64,000 nt of DNA from Pseudonocardia broussonetiae (GCF_013155125.1 NZ_CP053564.1:1929501-1993500), one strand, 5' to 3'; shown: positions 43,588 through 52,251, counted from the stretch's first letter. A program made the numbers and translations. The notes: generated from the sequence alone by a model not told the origin.

Positions 43588-44564
43588 CAGACGGGGTTGA
43601 GCGCGCTGGCCAGTGATTCGACCTGAGCGGTCATCCAGCCGAGGTAGTCGGTGCCCGCGGGCAGGGTCTCGGTGACCTCGACGACGGGCACGCCCGCCGC
43701 GTCGGCCGCCGCGCGCACCTGGCCGGTGGTCGGCGTCTCGGTCTGGGCGTTGAGGATCAGGGCGCGCAGCGGGTCGAGCGAGGTGGGGTCGAACAGCGCC
43801 AGCGTCTGCGCGACGACGGCGGCCGGCGGGTCGGTGTCCTCCTCGACGGCCTCCGCGAACTCCGGCGGCGTGGCGTCGATCAGGCCGGCGGTCTCCACGA
43901 GGTAGCCCGGCACCGGCTCGGTGACGGCGACGCGCCCGCCCGGCACGGACGCGCCGACGGCCTCGGTCCGCTCGATCAGGCCGTCGATCGACGCGCTGAA
44001 CGCCTCGGCGTTGGCCGTGTAGGTGGCGGCGTTCGCCGCGTCGGCCGCCCCGAGGTCCTGGGCCAGCCGCTGGGCCAGCGCCTGCATCGTCGGCAGGCTG
44101 TACCAGAAGTGCTCGTTGAACGCGCCGTGCTCCTCCTCGGAGTGGGCCTCGCCCTCGTCGTGGGGCTCCCCGGCGTCGGCCGGCACGAGGCCGGACAGCG
44201 CGGCGACGTCGATCACGGCGGGCTCGCCGCCGGCGTTCTCCAGCAGCTGCGGCATGAACTCGTCGTAGCCGCCGCCGTTGAAGACGACGACGTCGCCGCC
44301 CGCGACCGTCGCGGCGTCGGCCGGCGTGCTCTCGTAGGAGTGCGGGTCGGCGGCCGGGTCGTCGATCAGGGACTCCACGGTGACCGTGTCGCCGCCGACG
44401 GCCTGCGCGATGCTGCCGTAGACGTTCGTCGAGGCCACGACGGTGAGCGTGCCGTCGTCGGCGGCGGGGCTCGCGCCGCCCGGACCGGCTGCGCCGGAGC
44501 CGCAGCCGGCCAGGGCGAGGGCGGCGAGGGCGGTGGTGGCCCCGACCAGCGGGCGCAGACGCAT
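43587..44564 (-). CDS. znuA: Zinc-binding lipoprotein of an ABC importer (ZnuA-like)
   Basis: A 325-residue cluster A-I solute-binding lipoprotein. Signal peptide with lipobox LALAGCG, then VVASTNVYGSIAQAVGG and SYESTPADAATVAGGDVVVFNGGGYDEF. A His/Asp/Glu loop (EPHDEGEAHSEEEHG) precedes the metal-ligand HFWYSLPTM; such His-rich loops mark zinc rather than manganese proteins. The ATG at 44564 was chosen because it gives a clean signal peptide; a start 14 codons earlier would overlap the operator region. A Zur-like box lies 22 bases upstream. Confidence 0.92.
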   Translation of the reverse strand: MRLRPLVGATTALAALALAGCGSGAAGPGGASPAADDGTLTVVASTNVYGSIAQAVGGDTVTVESLIDDPAADPHSYESTPADAATVAGGDVVVFNGGGYDEFMPQLLENAGGEPAVIDVAALSGLVPADAGEPHDEGEAHSEEEHGAFNEHFWYSLPTMQALAQRLAQDLGAADAANAATYTANAEAFSASIDGLIERTEAVGASVPGGRVAVTEPVPGYLVETAGLIDATPPEFAEAVEEDTDPPAAVVAQTLALFDPTSLDPLRALILNAQTETPTTGQVRAAADAAGVPVVEVTETLPAGTDYLGWMTAQVESLASALNPV

Positions 44565-44586
44565 CGACGATCTCCTGTGCTGTAGC

Positions 44587-44599
44587 GATAACCGTTGTC
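44587..44599. promoter_or_regulatory. Zur-like box upstream of znuA
   Basis: GATAAC-C-GTTGTC is a 6-1-6 inverted repeat with one mismatch, close to the TGATAAT-n-ATTATCA style of Zur/Fur-family sites, located 23 bases before the znuA start. Zinc-responsive repression is inferred. Confidence 0.55.
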
Positions 44600-44670
44600 G
44601 ATTCACTCTAGCGTGTGGCTCTCACGTGTGGACGGGGGCACGGACCGCCGGGCTTTCGACCCTGGTTCTG

Positions 44671-44683
44671 AACCGTTACGGTT
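44671..44683. promoter_or_regulatory. LacI-type operator overlapping the -10 of its own gene
   Basis: AACCG-TTA-CGGTT is a perfect inverted repeat. It contains TACGGT (44677-44682), a -10 element seven bases before the ATG at 44690, so a bound repressor would block its own leaderless promoter. Confidence 0.6.
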
Positions 44684-44689
44684 GGTCTG

Positions 44690-45793
44690 ATGCGCGGATC
44701 ACGTGAGGCCCGGCGCCCGGCGACGCTCGCGTCCCTGGCCGCCGAGCTCGGCGTGTCCCGCACCACCGTCTCCAACGCCTACAACCGCCCCGACCAGCTC
44801 TCCGCCCCGCTGCGGGCGCGGGTCCTGGAGGCGGCGCGGCGGCTCGGCTACCCGGGGCCCGACCCCGTCGCGCGCTCGCTGCGCACGCGCCGCGCGGGCG
44901 CCGTCGGCCTGCTGCTGACCGAGGCCCTGTCCTACGCGTTCCGCGACCCCGCCGCCACCGGCTTCCTCGAGGGCCTCGCGCTGGCCTGCGAGCGGGCCGG
45001 GTCCGGGCTGCTGCTGGTGCCGGTCAGCCCCGAGCTCGCCGACGTCACCGCGGTGCACCAGGCCGGCGTCGACGGTTTCGTCGTCTACTCCGTCCGCGAG
45101 GACGACCCGCACTTCATGGCGGTGCTGGAGCGCCCGGTGCCGACCGTGGTGTGCGACCAGCCGATCAACGTCGAGGGCGTCGACCGCGTCGGCGTCGACG
45201 ACCGCGCGGCCATGCTCGGCATGGCGCGCCACCTCACGCAGCTGGGCCACCGGCGCATCGGCGTGCTGTGCATGCGGCTGGGCACCGGACGCTACGACGG
45301 CCCGGCCGACGTGGCCCGGCAGAACGGCGCCACCTACCCGGTGCAGCGCAACCGCCTGGGCGGCCTGCGCGACGGTCTGGCCGAGGCCGGGATCGACTGG
45401 GCGGGCGTGCCGGTGCACGAGCGGTTCGCGCACAGCGTCGACGCGGGCCAGTCGGCCGCCGCGGAGCTGCTGGCCGCGCACCCGGACATCACCGCGATCG
45501 CCTGCACCTCGGACATCCTCGCCCTCGGCGCGCTGCGCCACGCCGCCGAGCGCCGGCTGTCGGTCCCCGACGACATCACGATCACCGGGTTCGACGGCGT
45601 GCCGGAGGCGCAGCGCGCGGGCCTGACGACGGTGCGCCAGCCCGTGTTGGAGAAGGGGCGCGCGGCGGGCGAGCTGCTGCTCGAGCGCGGCGACCGCAAC
45701 CGCCCCCGCACCGTGACGCTGCCCACCGAGCTGGTCGTCGCCGCCACGAGCGCGAAGCCCCGCACGCCGGAGCGCTGGTTCTCCGGCTGGTGA
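44690..45793 (+). CDS. LacI-family transcriptional regulator
   Basis: A 367-residue repressor: helix-turn-helix ATLASLAAELGVSRTTVSNAYNRPDQLS with the hinge helix RVLEAARRLGYPGPDPVARSLR, and a periplasmic-binding-protein-like sensor domain (GLLLTEALSYAFRDPAATGFLEGL; VDDRAAMLGMARHLTQLGHRRIG; CTSDILALGALRHAAERRLSVPDDITITGFDG). Ligand probably a sugar or nucleoside, but no catabolic operon is adjacent, so the target may be distant or only itself. Operator at 44671-44683. Confidence 0.9.
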   Translation: MRGSREARRPATLASLAAELGVSRTTVSNAYNRPDQLSAPLRARVLEAARRLGYPGPDPVARSLRTRRAGAVGLLLTEALSYAFRDPAATGFLEGLALACERAGSGLLLVPVSPELADVTAVHQAGVDGFVVYSVREDDPHFMAVLERPVPTVVCDQPINVEGVDRVGVDDRAAMLGMARHLTQLGHRRIGVLCMRLGTGRYDGPADVARQNGATYPVQRNRLGGLRDGLAEAGIDWAGVPVHERFAHSVDAGQSAAAELLAAHPDITAIACTSDILALGALRHAAERRLSVPDDITITGFDGVPEAQRAGLTTVRQPVLEKGRAAGELLLERGDRNRPRTVTLPTELVVAATSAKPRTPERWFSGW

Positions 45794-45801
45794 CTCCTGC
45801 G

Positions 45802-45819
45802 TGACCCCGTCGGGGGTCA
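45802..45819. terminator. Bidirectional hairpin between LacI and TetR genes
   Basis: TGACCCC-GTCG-GGGGTCA is a perfect 7-base stem with a 4-base loop in the 23-base convergent gap; it includes the TetR stop codon. Confidence 0.55.
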
Positions 45820-46341
45820 GCGGAGCCGGCCGGTCACCGCGCGGGCCAGGTCGGCGACGTCGGTGCCCTCCTCCGGGGTGAGCGCGCCCTCCAGCAGGAG
45901 GCTGGCCAGGCCGTGGACGAGCGCCCAGCCGGCGACGGCCGTGGTGGGGTCGTCGTCGACCTCCCCGGCCCCGGTCTCCAGCGCGGCCCCGGCCCGCGCG
46001 GCCGCCGCCGCCAGCGCGGGGTCGTCGCCGCGCACGAGGCCGGGCGTGCGCATCACCGCGAAGTGGGCGGGGTGCCCGGTGGTGAACACGACGTAGGCGA
46101 CGCCCTGCTCGGCGAACCCCCCGGCCGCCTCCAGGGCGTCGGCGAGGCCGGCCCAGCCCTCGGCGGCGAGCGCGGTGAGCAGCCCGGTCTTGTCGCCGAA
46201 GTGGTGAGCCGGAGCCGCGTGTGAGACGCCCGCCCGCCGGGCGACGTCGCGCAGGCTCAGCGCGGCGGGCCCGTGCTCCGCGACGGCGTCCAGCGCGGTG
46301 TCGAGGAGCGTCCGCCGGAGGTCGCCGTGGTGGTAGGGCAC
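45817..46341 (-). CDS. TetR-family transcriptional regulator
   Basis: A 174-residue repressor. The N-terminal HTH reads YHHGDLRRTLLDTALDAVAEHGPAALSLRDVARRAGVSHAAPAHHFGDKTGLLTALAAEG in segments typical of TetR; the C-terminal ligand domain resembles TetR_C group proteins with WAGLADALEAAGG. GTG 46341 gives VPYHHGDLRR, the usual start. Divergent from the small monooxygenase-like gene, with two identical-type operators between them, so it most likely represses both. Confidence 0.88.
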   Translation of the reverse strand: MPYHHGDLRRTLLDTALDAVAEHGPAALSLRDVARRAGVSHAAPAHHFGDKTGLLTALAAEGWAGLADALEAAGGFAEQGVAYVVFTTGHPAHFAVMRTPGLVRGDDPALAAAAARAGAALETGAGEVDDDPTTAVAGWALVHGLASLLLEGALTPEEGTDVADLARAVTGRLR

Positions 46342-46356
46342 GGCCGCCAGCCTAAT

Positions 46357-46404
46357 CTTGACGTTGACAAGACGCGAGCGACGGGGCATCTTGACGGTGA
46401 CAAG
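46357..46404. promoter_or_regulatory. Twin TetR operators
   Basis: CTTGACGTTGACAAG (46357-46371) and CTTGACGGTGACAAG (46390-46404) are two near-identical quasi-palindromes, 33 bases centre to centre (three helical turns), in the 89-base divergent gap between the TetR gene and the gene at 46431. Confidence 0.7.
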
Positions 46405-46430
46405 TTCGTCGAGCCTGCGAGGAGCCGGCC

Positions 46431-46814
46431 ATGCCCGCACTGCCCTGGACCGCCGTCGGACCCCCGCCCGCCGGCGAGGTGCTCGTGATGGCCTCCCGGT
46501 TCCGTGTCGCGCGGTTCCGGCACGTCCTGCCGTTCTTCCTGGACGCGCTGCGCGTCCACGCCCAGGTCCGGAAGGCGCACGGCGTGCTCGGCCTCGCCCT
46601 GGACGCGCACCCGCTGCGCCGGGAGTTCCTGACGCTGAGCGCGTGGCGCGACCGGGAGTCGCTCGACGCGATGGTCGGCGCGCAGCCGCACCGCGCGGTG
46701 ATGGCCCGCTACCGCGAGGCCACCGAGGAGTCGGCGTTCACCTTCTGGACGGCGCCTGCCGACGCCCTGCCCGTGAGCTGGGACGACGCCCGTGCCCGCC
46801 TGACCGCCGCCTGA
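46431..46814 (+). CDS. Small dimeric alpha/beta-barrel (DUF3291/monooxygenase-like) protein
   Basis: A 127-residue protein resembling the ABM/DUF3291 superfamily: VLVMASRFRVARFRHVLPFFLDALRVHAQVR, then GVLGLALDAHPLRREFLTLSAWRDRESLDAMVGAQPH, a strand-helix layout used in dimeric alpha+beta barrels. A monooxygenase or heme-binding role is possible; no catalytic residues can be assigned. GAGGAG precedes the ATG. It is divergent from and probably controlled by the TetR protein. Its stop abuts the otsB stop. Confidence 0.72.
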   Translation: MPALPWTAVGPPPAGEVLVMASRFRVARFRHVLPFFLDALRVHAQVRKAHGVLGLALDAHPLRREFLTLSAWRDRESLDAMVGAQPHRAVMARYREATEESAFTFWTAPADALPVSWDDARARLTAA

Positions 46815-47558
46815 TCAGGAGCGCAGCTCCAGCAGGAGCTCGAGGAGCCGGGCCACGTCGGGCGGGCCGTCGACGCGGTGACCGGCCGCGGTGTCGCCGG
46901 GGCCCACCTTCACCCCGACGTCGCCGTCGCCGAGCCGGACGAACGCCGTCTCGTCGGTGACGTCGTCGCCCACGAACAGCACGGCGTCGGCCCCTGTCCT
47001 CTCGCGCAGCACGTCGATGGCCATGCCCTTGGTGACCTGCAGGACGGCGAGGTCCAGCACGTCCTTCCCCGGGGTGGCGTCGACGCCCGGACGCGCGGCC
47101 GGGCCGGTGCGCACGGCCTCCAGCACGCGGGCGCCGACCTCGGGCGCGGTGCCGCGCACGTGCACCGCGATCCCGGCCGGCTTGTGCTCCAGCTTCACGC
47201 CGGGCTCGCCCGCGACGAGTGCGGTGACGTCGGCGGTGAGGGCGTCGAGCAGGGCGTGCTGGCCGTCGTCGAGGACGGCGCCGCCGTCGTCGAACTCGCC
47301 GCCGTGGCTGCCCACCATCCGGACCGGCGCGCCGAAGCCGGAGGTGGCGGCGAGGTCGGCGAGCCCGCGGCCCGACACCAGCGTGACGACCGTGTCGGGC
47401 AGCGTGACCAGCGCGCCGATCGCGGCCGCGGCTTCCGGGAGGGGGCGCGCGTCGGAGGGCACGTCGACGATCGGGGCGAGGACGCCGTCGAAGTCGAGCG
47501 CGACGAGCAGCCGCGGGACGGTGGCGAGCTCGCGCACCGCCGCGTCGAGGTCGGTCAT
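46815..47558 (-). CDS. otsB: Trehalose-6-phosphate phosphatase
   Basis: A 247-residue HAD phosphatase that releases trehalose. Motif [14 protein letters not shown] (Asp22 nucleophile, Asp24), motif [10 protein letters not shown], and motif [16 protein letters not shown] are intact, with [15 protein letters not shown] in the cap. The ATG overlaps the otsA stop (ATGA), so the two genes are coupled and act in consecutive steps. This is the short OtsB form without the long N-terminal extension of some actinobacterial OtsB2 proteins. Confidence 0.93.
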   Translation of the reverse strand: MTDLDAAVRELATVPRLLVALDFDGVLAPIVDVPSDARPLPEAAAAIGALVTLPDTVVTLVSGRGLADLAATSGFGAPVRMVGSHGGEFDDGGAVLDDGQHALLDALTADVTALVAGEPGVKLEHKPAGIAVHVRGTAPEVGARVLEAVRTGPAARPGVDATPGKDVLDLAVLQVTKGMAIDVLRERTGADAVLFVGDDVTDETAFVRLGDGDVGVKVGPGDTAAGHRVDGPPDVARLLELLLELRS

Positions 47559-48946
47559 GAGGGGAGTCCCAGCGCGTCGAGGAAGGAGCGGGCCCAGCGG
47601 TCGACGTCGTGGGAGAGCACCTGGCGGCGCAGCGCCCGCATCCGCTTGCGGCTCTCCTCCGGCGGCATCGTCAGCGCCCGGTGCAGCGCGTTCTTGACGC
47701 CGTCGGTGTCGTGCGGGTTGACCAGCACCGACTCCTTCAGCTCGATCGCGGCCCCGGCGAACTCCGACAGCACGAGCACGCCGCCGAGGTCGCCGCGGCA
47801 GGCCACGTACTCCTTGGCGACGAGGTTCATGCCGTCGCGCAGGGGCGTCACGAGCATGACGTCGGCGGCGACGAAGAACGCGGCGAGCTCGTCGCGCGGC
47901 AGCGACTGGTGCAGGTAGTGCAGCACCGGGTGCCCGACGCGGGCGAACGTGCCGTTGATCCGGCCCACCGACTGCTCGATGCCGGCGCGCATCGTCTGGT
48001 AGTGCTCGACGCGCTCGCGGCTGGGCGTGGCGAGCTGGATCATGACCGCGTCGCCCGCGTGGTCCTCCTGGAGCAGCTCCTCGAACGCGCGCAGCCGGAC
48101 GTCGATGCCCTTGGTGTAGTCGAGCCGGTCGACGCCCAGGATGATCCGCTCGGGGTTGCCGAGGTCGTTGCGGATCTCCTTGGCGCGCTGCTGCACCTCG
48201 GCGGTGCGCGAGAGCTCGTCGAGGTGCGCGGAGTCGATGGAGATCGGGAAGGCGCCGAGCTTGACCGTCCGCTCCCCGTAGTGGACCTCGTTGCGCGCGC
48301 CGGGCTTGGCGTCGGTGAAGCGGGTGGCGAGCCAGCGGAAGTTGCGGACGCCGCCGGGGGTGTGGAAGCCGACGAGGTCGGCGCCGAGCAGCCCCTCGAC
48401 GATCTCCTTGCGCCACGGCAGCTGCTGGAAGAGCTCCGTGGGCGGGAACGGGATGTGCAGGAAGAAGCCGATCCGCAGGTCGGGGCGCAGGGCGCGGAGC
48501 TCGGCCGGGAGCAGCTGGAGCTGGTAGTCCTGGATCCAGACCGTGGCCCCCGGCGCGGCGACCTGCGCGACCGCCTCGGCGAAGCGCTTGTTGACGGTGA
48601 CGTAGGCCTGCCACCAGTGCCGGTGGAACGCCGGCGGGGCGACGACGTCGTGGTAGAGCGGCCAGAGCGTGCCGTTGGAGAAGCCCTCGTAGTAGTCCTC
48701 GACCTCCTGCGCGGAGAGCCGGACCGGGTGCAGCGCCAGGCCGTCCTCGACGAACGGCTCGGCGTCGGCGTCGGCGAGCCCGGGCCAGCCGACCCAGGCG
48801 CCCTCGCGGCTGCGCAGCATCGGCTCCAGCGCCGTGACCAGGCCCCCGGGGCTGCGCTTCCAGCGCTCCGTCCCGTCCGGGAGCTTCTCCAGGTCGACGG
48901 GGAGCCGGTTGGCCACCACCACGAACTCGGCGTTCTGCTGGGCCAC
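47555..48946 (-). CDS. otsA: Trehalose-6-phosphate synthase
   Basis: A 463-residue GT20 glycosyltransferase joining UDP- or ADP-glucose to glucose 6-phosphate. Conserved features are [54 protein letters not shown] and the nucleotide-sugar site [17 protein letters not shown] 48946. Gives an OtsAB route to trehalose, used as osmolyte and for envelope glycolipids in actinobacteria. Confidence 0.95.
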   Translation of the reverse strand: MAQQNAEFVVVANRLPVDLEKLPDGTERWKRSPGGLVTALEPMLRSREGAWVGWPGLADADAEPFVEDGLALHPVRLSAQEVEDYYEGFSNGTLWPLYHDVVAPPAFHRHWWQAYVTVNKRFAEAVAQVAAPGATVWIQDYQLQLLPAELRALRPDLRIGFFLHIPFPPTELFQQLPWRKEIVEGLLGADLVGFHTPGGVRNFRWLATRFTDAKPGARNEVHYGERTVKLGAFPISIDSAHLDELSRTAEVQQRAKEIRNDLGNPERIILGVDRLDYTKGIDVRLRAFEELLQEDHAGDAVMIQLATPSRERVEHYQTMRAGIEQSVGRINGTFARVGHPVLHYLHQSLPRDELAAFFVAADVMLVTPLRDGMNLVAKEYVACRGDLGGVLVLSEFAGAAIELKESVLVNPHDTDGVKNALHRALTMPPEESRKRMRALRRQVLSHDVDRWARSFLDALGLPS

Positions 48947-48985
48947 TGACTCTCCTCGTCGTGCGGGGCTTCGACGGGCGTGAGC

Positions 48986-50398
48986 CTACGCGGGGGAGGC
49001 GTCCGGCGCGGGGTCCGAGACGGTCCTCCCGCCGGGCCGCCGCGGGCCGGTCAGGAAGTCGCCGAACGCCACGCCGGCGGCCAGCGCGAGGCCGATGCCG
49101 AGCGCGAGCGTGATCGTGACCAGGCCGTCGGCGACGCCCTCGACGGCGAGCTGGTAGAAGCCGCGGTAGGCGCTGAACCCGGGGAGCAGCGGCGTGATGC
49201 CGGCCAGCGTGATCACCAGCGGCGGCACCCCGCCGCCCCGGCGGAACAGCCCCGCGGCGAGCCCGACGACGACCGCCGCGATTCCGGTGGCGGGCACCGG
49301 GCCGATGCCGACGACCTGCACCACCAGCCCGTAGGTGCCCCAGCCCGCCGCCCCCGCGATGCCGGCGGCGAGCAGCGACCGGGCCGGCGCGTAGCCCGCC
49401 AGCGCGAAGCAGGCCGCGGCCACGGCGGCCGCCGCGAGCGACAGGCCGAACCGACCGGCGCCCGAGGGCAGCTCGCCGGCCACCTCCAGCGGCGGCGCGA
49501 ACTCCAGCCCGACGCGCAGGCCGAGCACGACCCCGACCAGCAGGCCCGCGGAGAGCAGCGCGATCTCGACCGCGCGCCCGGCCGCCGTCACGTAGTAGCC
49601 GGTGATGGCGTCCTGCACCGTGCCGACCACCGAGAGCCCCGACAGCAGCACGGTGATCGTCGCGGCGATGACGAGCGAGGGCCGCGTGCCCGGCGGGAAC
49701 GCGCCGAGGCCGAACAGCGTCACCGTCGCCCCGGTGGCCAGGGCCCCGCCGACGACCTGCTGGAAGAACTGCGGCAGCCCGCGCCGGTTGAGGACGCGGC
49801 CGATCCGGTCGATCACCGCGGTGACGGCGAACGCGGTCAGCCCGGTGATCAGCGCGCCGCCCAGCAGGATCGCGATGGAGGCGGCGAGCCCGGCCCACCC
49901 GACGGTCGCGACCCAGCGCGGGTACGGGTGCCGCGCGCTGACGGCCTCGGACAGCTCCGTCGCCGCGGTCCGCACGTCGACGACCCCGGCCTCGATGCGG
50001 TCGATCACGCGGCCGACGGCGAGCAGCCGCGTGAGGTCGAGCGAGCGGTACTGCACGAGCCGCATCGACGTCACCGGCGCCGCCGTCATGCCGCGGTGGC
50101 AGCAGATCGTCATGGAGGTGAAGGTGATGTCGACGTCGACCGCCGACAGCCCGCACGCCGCGGCGATCCGCAGCATCACGTGCGTCGTCTCGTCGACGCT
50201 CTCGCCGCTGGACATCAGCACCTCGCCGATGCGCATGCAGAGGTCGAGGACCTCCTGCACGCGGGCGTCGTCGGGCACCTGCGGCCCGATCGGCCAGAGC
50301 AGCTGCATGCTCGGCGGGCCCGGCTGCAGCAGCTCGTGCGCCTCGCGGCGGAGCTTGCTGCGCACGCGCCGGGCGAAGTGCGGGCTGTGGTCGGGCAT
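48986..50398 (-). CDS. thrE: ThrE-family threonine/serine exporter
   Basis: A 470-residue protein with the N-terminal soluble hydrolase-like ThrE domain (VLDLCMRIGEVLMSSGESVDETTHVMLRIAAACGL, and DVDITFTSMTICCHRG) followed by about ten membrane helices (from residue 165 on), the two halves of the fused ThrE/DUF1212-DUF3815 architecture. Exports threonine and serine in Corynebacterium. ATG at 50398 gives MPDHSPHFARRVRSK. It is transcribed in the same direction as otsA and lies 39 bases upstream of it, so co-transcription is possible. Confidence 0.88.
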   Translation of the reverse strand: MPDHSPHFARRVRSKLRREAHELLQPGPPSMQLLWPIGPQVPDDARVQEVLDLCMRIGEVLMSSGESVDETTHVMLRIAAACGLSAVDVDITFTSMTICCHRGMTAAPVTSMRLVQYRSLDLTRLLAVGRVIDRIEAGVVDVRTAATELSEAVSARHPYPRWVATVGWAGLAASIAILLGGALITGLTAFAVTAVIDRIGRVLNRRGLPQFFQQVVGGALATGATVTLFGLGAFPPGTRPSLVIAATITVLLSGLSVVGTVQDAITGYYVTAAGRAVEIALLSAGLLVGVVLGLRVGLEFAPPLEVAGELPSGAGRFGLSLAAAAVAAACFALAGYAPARSLLAAGIAGAAGWGTYGLVVQVVGIGPVPATGIAAVVVGLAAGLFRRGGGVPPLVITLAGITPLLPGFSAYRGFYQLAVEGVADGLVTITLALGIGLALAAGVAFGDFLTGPRRPGGRTVSDPAPDASPA

Positions 50399-50459
50399 CG
50401 TCAGCCGCTCGTGACGGCGCGGGTACTGCGGGGCATGGGGCCAGGGTAGGTCCGGACGA

Positions 50460-51665
50460 TCACGCCGCCGTCGCGACCACCGGTTCGGGCTCGTCGACGG
50501 TGACGCGGCGCGCGACCAGCAGCGCGACCGTCGCGAGGGCGGAGGCGCCGACCATCACCGCGGCCATCGTGACCGCGCTCGACCCGACCAGCGGCGAGAC
50601 TGCTGCGCCCAACCCGAACTGCAGCGCGCCGAGCAGTGCGGAGCCGGTGCCGGCGACGTCGCGGACGTGGGTCGTCGCCAGTGCCGTGGCGTTGCCCATG
50701 ACGAGGCCGAGGCTCGACACGGCGACGAACAGCAGCCCCAGCACCGGCCACGTCGGCGATCCGAGCAGCGTGACGACGAGCAGCGCGGCCGCGCCGGTGA
50801 CCAGGATCGCGACGCCGATCGTCGCCTTGCGGCGCGGTTCGACGTCCCAGCGCGCGCCGAGCACCGAGGTCAGGACGAGGCCGCCCGCGTTGGCGGCGAA
50901 GGCCGCGGCGTACCCGGCCGTCGACAGGCCCAGGACGTCCTGCAGCACGAACGACGACCCGGAGATGTAGGCGAACATCGTGCTGAACGAGAGCGCGAGG
51001 ACCAGAGTCCAGCTGACGTAGGGGGCGCGGCGCAGGACGGCGCCGATGTCGGTGACGGTGCGCCGCAGGCCGCCGGTGCGCCGCCGCTCGACCGGCAGCG
51101 TCTCCGGGACCGCGGCCAGCACCCCGACCAGCATCAGCACGGCGAGCCCGGCCAGCACCACGAAGATGCCGCGCCAGCCGATGCCGTCGACCAGCCCGCT
51201 GCCGACCAGCGGCGCGACCACCGGCGCGACCCCGTTGATCGCCATCATCAGCGTGAACAGCTGGGCGGTGCGGCGCCCGGTGGTCCGGTCGACGATCACC
51301 GCGCGCGCCAGCACGATCCCCGCCGCACCCGCGAAGCCCTGGACGAACCGTGCGCCGACCATGAACCCGATGCTCGGCGACAGCGCCACCGCGACGCCCG
51401 CCAGCGCGCACACCACCGCGCCGGCCAGCAGCAGCGGCCGCCGCCCGCGCGCGTCGGAGAGCGGGCCGATGACGAGCTGGCCGAGCGCGAGGCCGACGAG
51501 GAACGCGGTGAGGGTCAGCTGGACGCCCGACGCCGTCGTGCCGAGGTCGTCGACGACGCGGGGGAGGGCGGGCAGGTACATGTCCGTGGCCAGCGGCGCG
51601 ATCGAGGTCAGCAGGGCGAGGACGGTGATCCAGACCGCGAGCGGGGCGCGTTCGGCTCGAGACAT
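50460..51665 (-). CDS. Bcr/CflA-type MFS drug efflux transporter
   Basis: A 401-residue proton-driven exporter with 12 helices. The DHA1 signature DMYLPALPRVVDDLG and the loop motif GQLVIGPLSDARGRRPLLLAG identify the Bcr/CflA subgroup (bicyclomycin, chloramphenicol, sulfonamides). The ATG at 51665 is divergent, 42 bases from the MarR gene, so repression by that MarR protein is likely. Confidence 0.9.
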   Translation of the reverse strand: MSRAERAPLAVWITVLALLTSIAPLATDMYLPALPRVVDDLGTTASGVQLTLTAFLVGLALGQLVIGPLSDARGRRPLLLAGAVVCALAGVAVALSPSIGFMVGARFVQGFAGAAGIVLARAVIVDRTTGRRTAQLFTLMMAINGVAPVVAPLVGSGLVDGIGWRGIFVVLAGLAVLMLVGVLAAVPETLPVERRRTGGLRRTVTDIGAVLRRAPYVSWTLVLALSFSTMFAYISGSSFVLQDVLGLSTAGYAAAFAANAGGLVLTSVLGARWDVEPRRKATIGVAILVTGAAALLVVTLLGSPTWPVLGLLFVAVSSLGLVMGNATALATTHVRDVAGTGSALLGALQFGLGAAVSPLVGSSAVTMAAVMVGASALATVALLVARRVTVDEPEPVVATAA

Positions 51666-51694
51666 GGTTATGAGTTTAGATATAACTGTCGCGG

Positions 51695-51700
51695 TAGTCT
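51695..51700 (+). promoter_or_regulatory. Leaderless -10 (TAGTCT) of marR-like gene, with MarR site
   Basis: TAGTCT lies seven bases before the GTG at 51708. The quasi-palindrome AGTTTAGATATAACT at 51673-51687 just upstream (AGTT/AACT ends) is the likely MarR operator and would cover both divergent promoters. Confidence 0.55.
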
Positions 51701-51707
51701 GCGGACT

Positions 51708-52163
51708 GTGACCGACGACCACCTCCGCACCCTCGCGGCCGCCGTCCACGTGCTCTCCCGGTCCCTGCACCGCCGCGGCGTCGCGCAGGTCGGGCTGGAC
51801 GTGCTGCCGCCGTCGGAGTCGGAGGTCCTCGCGCAGATCGGCTCCCGCCCGGGATCGTCGGTCTCGGAGATCGCCCGCGCCCTGCGCCTGCAGACCAGCA
51901 ACGTCAGCACCGCCGTCCGGGGACTCGTCGCCCGCGGCCTGGTCGACCGCACCACCGACCCCGACGACCAGCGCCGCACCCTGCTCCACCCGAGCCCCGC
52001 CGCCGTCCGCCACCGCCGCCTGCTCGACGACGCCTGGGCCGGCCTGCTGGCCGACCTCCTGCGGGACCTGCCCCCCGACGACGCCGACGCCCTGCGCGCC
52101 GCCGCCCCGGCCCTCGGGCGCCTGGCGCGGGCCATCACCGCGGACCCCGCCCGCACGCACTAG
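51708..52163 (+). CDS. MarR-family transcriptional regulator
   Basis: A 151-residue winged-helix regulator: VLPPSESEVLAQIGSRPGSSVSEIARALRLQTSNVSTAVRGLVARGLVDRTTDPDDQRRTLLHPSP contains the HTH and the DxRR wing in the normal order. GTG 51708 follows a leaderless promoter. It is divergent from the MFS exporter and most likely represses it until a drug or phenolic ligand binds. The tRNA-Thr gene starts 14 bases after its stop, and the tRNA -10 (TAGGAT) overlaps the stop codon. Confidence 0.88.
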   Translation: MTDDHLRTLAAAVHVLSRSLHRRGVAQVGLDVLPPSESEVLAQIGSRPGSSVSEIARALRLQTSNVSTAVRGLVARGLVDRTTDPDDQRRTLLHPSPAAVRHRRLLDDAWAGLLADLLRDLPPDDADALRAAAPALGRLARAITADPARTH

Positions 52164-52166
52164 GAT
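52161..52166 (+). promoter_or_regulatory. tRNA-Thr -10 (TAGGAT)
   Basis: TAGGAT overlaps the marR stop and lies 11 bases before the tRNA 5' end, suitable for a short precursor. Confidence 0.5.
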
Positions 52167-52176
52167 CGGTGGACCG

Positions 52177-52251
52177 GCCGGTGTAGCTCAGTGGTAGAGC
52201 AACCGCCTTGTAAGCGGTAGGTCGTCGGTTCGATCCCGACCCCCGGCTCCA
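52177..52251 (+). tRNA. tRNA-Thr (anticodon TGT)
   Basis: A 75-base cloverleaf with encoded CCA: acceptor GCCGGTG, D-arm GCTC-AGTGGTA-GAGC, anticodon stem ACCGC/GCGGT around loop CTTGTAA (anticodon TGT), variable AGGTC, T-arm GTCGG-TTCGATC-CCGAC and acceptor 3' strand CCCCGGC then T-CCA. Pair 6-67 is T-C, a mismatch where the usual tRNA-Thr has T-A. It is the likely integration target of the element whose recombinase remnant lies downstream. Confidence 0.93.
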
